From positions 1 to 40,024 of the forward strand of contig JACPQW010000039.1 of the NCBI GenBank assembly GCA_016190285.1: 40,024 bases of DNA, given 5' to 3'. Made by a program: the position numbers and the translations under genes. Under the pieces are notes generated by a model that was not told where the DNA came from, searched no databases, and worked only from the letters and a program-made list of their open reading frames with translations. This DNA is from Candidatus Methylomirabilis oxygeniifera (GTDB lineage Bacteria; Methylomirabilota; Methylomirabilia; Methylomirabilales; Methylomirabilaceae). Positions 38,967-40,024 of this stretch are shown in pieces (the stretch's first letter is position 1; every line of letters starts with the position of its first letter).

Positions 38967-40024
38967 ATGCTGGCCAAGGTATTATCCAGTGCAGTGCTGG
39001 GGGTCGAGGCCTATCTGGTTGATGTCGAGGTCGACATCGCCCAGGGCCTGCCCAACTTCAACACCGTCGGGCTGCCGGATGCGGCGGTCAAGGAGAGCCG
39101 TGACCGGGTGAGGGCAGCCATTAAGAACTGTGGCTTCGACTTTCCCGCACGACGGATCACCGTCAACCTGGCGCCGGCCGATATCAAGAAGGAGGGCGCC
39201 TGCTTCGACCTCCCCATCGCCTGCGCCATCCTGGCGGCCATGGGCCTGATCAAACCTGATCGGCTCCAGAGCCATCTACTGCTGGGCGAATTGGCGCTGG
39301 ACGGCGGTATCCGAGGGGTCACCGGCGCCCTGCCGATGGCAGTCGCAGCCGCGCGCACCCGACTTACCGGGATGGTCCTGCCTGCAGAGAATGCCCCAGA
39401 GGCGGCCGTCGTGGAGGGGATCCAGGTCTTCGGGGTTGAGACACTTCCGCAGGTGGTGGAGTTTCTGAACGGCGCACAGGAGGTTCCGCCCACGCGGGTC
39501 GATCTCCAGGAGGTCTTCGCGCAGCACGCCGGCTACGGCGTCGATCTGGCCGATGTGAAAGGGCAGGCCCACGCAAAGCGGGCACTTGAGGTGGCGGCGG
39601 CCGGCGGCCACAACATCCTCTTCATCGGACCGCCCGGCTCCGGCAAGACGATGCTTGCCAGGCGACTCGCCACTATCCTGCCTGATCTGGTCCTGGAGGA
39701 AGCAATCGAGGTGACAAAGATCCATTCCATCTGCGGCCTTGTGCCTTCCCGTGCGGCGCTGGTAGCGACGCGACCCTTCCGGGCGCCTCACCACACCATC
39801 TCGGATGCCGGGCTGATCGGCGGCGGGACGAACCCGCGCCCAGGCGAGGTAAGTCTGGCACACCACGGGGTTCTCTTCCTGGATGAACTGCCGGAGTTCA
39901 AGCGGTCGGTTCTGGAGGTGTTGCGTCAGCCGCTGGAGGACGGCACGGTGACCATCGCGCGCGCGGCGACTTCCGTCACCTATCCGGCTCGTTTCATGCT
40001 AGTCGCTGCCATGAATCCCTGCCC
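38967..40024 (+). CDS. comM: ComM/YifB Mg-chelatase-like AAA+ protein (3' end missing)
   Basis: The reading frame is open to the last base, so about 352 residues are seen. The N-terminal ChlI-like domain starts [20 protein letters not shown], then [20 protein letters not shown] and [19 protein letters not shown]. The AAA+ part has [20 protein letters not shown], Walker [16 protein letters not shown], and Walker [10 protein letters not shown]. ComM is a branch-migration helicase used in natural transformation and recombination. ATG 38967 is preceded by GGAGACAGA. Confidence 0.95.
   Translation, partial: MLAKVLSSAVLGVEAYLVDVEVDIAQGLPNFNTVGLPDAAVKESRDRVRAAIKNCGFDFPARRITVNLAPADIKKEGACFDLPIACAILAAMGLIKPDRLQSHLLLGELALDGGIRGVTGALPMAVAAARTRLTGMVLPAENAPEAAVVEGIQVFGVETLPQVVEFLNGAQEVPPTRVDLQEVFAQHAGYGVDLADVKGQAHAKRALEVAAAGGHNILFIGPPGSGKTMLARRLATILPDLVLEEAIEVTKIHSICGLVPSRAALVATRPFRAPHHTISDAGLIGGGTNPRPGEVSLAHHGVLFLDELPEFKRSVLEVLRQPLEDGTVTIARAATSVTYPARFMLVAAMNPC

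Overview
The window is GC-rich chromosomal DNA from a free-living, Gram-negative-type bacterium. It encodes a parvulin-type periplasmic chaperone, a DegP/HtrA protease, sigma54-dependent two-component signalling, queuosine, purine, histidine and serine biosynthesis, and a compact ffh-rpsP-khpA-rimM-trmD-rplS-rnhB-yraN-comM block. The protein flavour reminds me of the NC10 / 'Candidatus Methylomirabilis' group. That assignment is an impression only; no marker in the window proves it.

Bases 1-12,500 are mostly core or semi-accessory genes: the 3' part of a SurA/PpiD-like gene, an unknown secreted protein, a half-length TauE/SafE transporter, a membrane-anchored metallophosphoesterase, an alpha/beta hydrolase, and a Nudix hydrolase divergent from a histidine kinase/NtrC-type regulator pair. 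These are followed by a ketopantoate reductase, a decayed radical-SAM-like relic, a methyltransferase, a DUF3386-like exported protein and an LPG-synthase/flippase-like membrane protein. Bases 12,800-17,300 hold DegP, then queE-queC. An ankyrin-repeat gene is sandwiched between queC and a frameshifted copy of the queC 3' half. Bases 17,300-20,700 are decayed accessory DNA: an orphan NarL-type regulator, a transposase relic, a strong orphan hairpin terminator, and two HigBA-like toxin-antitoxin modules whose toxin genes are both damaged.

Bases 20,665-26,825 are a small integrative element in the 3' end of tRNA-Lys(UUU). A 23-bp perfect direct repeat marks both ends: one copy lies beside the tyrosine integrase, the other is the tRNA 3' end. 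Paired GTGCTACT repeats near both ends look like integrase arm sites. The cargo runs on the minus strand: an unknown protein, an AlpA-like HTH protein, a primase-polymerase/helicase fusion, a TubC-docking-like protein, a coiled-coil protein, a second HTH protein, a 59-aa ribbon-helix-helix protein and the integrase. Most genes abut or overlap, so they look like one operon. A third, imperfect copy of the tRNA end at 19,578 brackets one toxin-antitoxin module, suggesting successive insertions at this site.

Bases 26,980-32,920 are a minus-strand block: hisZ-purA, serA, a serine/alanine-glyoxylate-type aminotransferase and an FmdB zinc ribbon. AGCTGA-rich repeats fill three of its spacers. From 33,300 the plus strand carries two small membrane proteins and then the ffh-to-comM translation/RNA block. 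In that block trmD appears to start at a CTG codon overlapping rimM.
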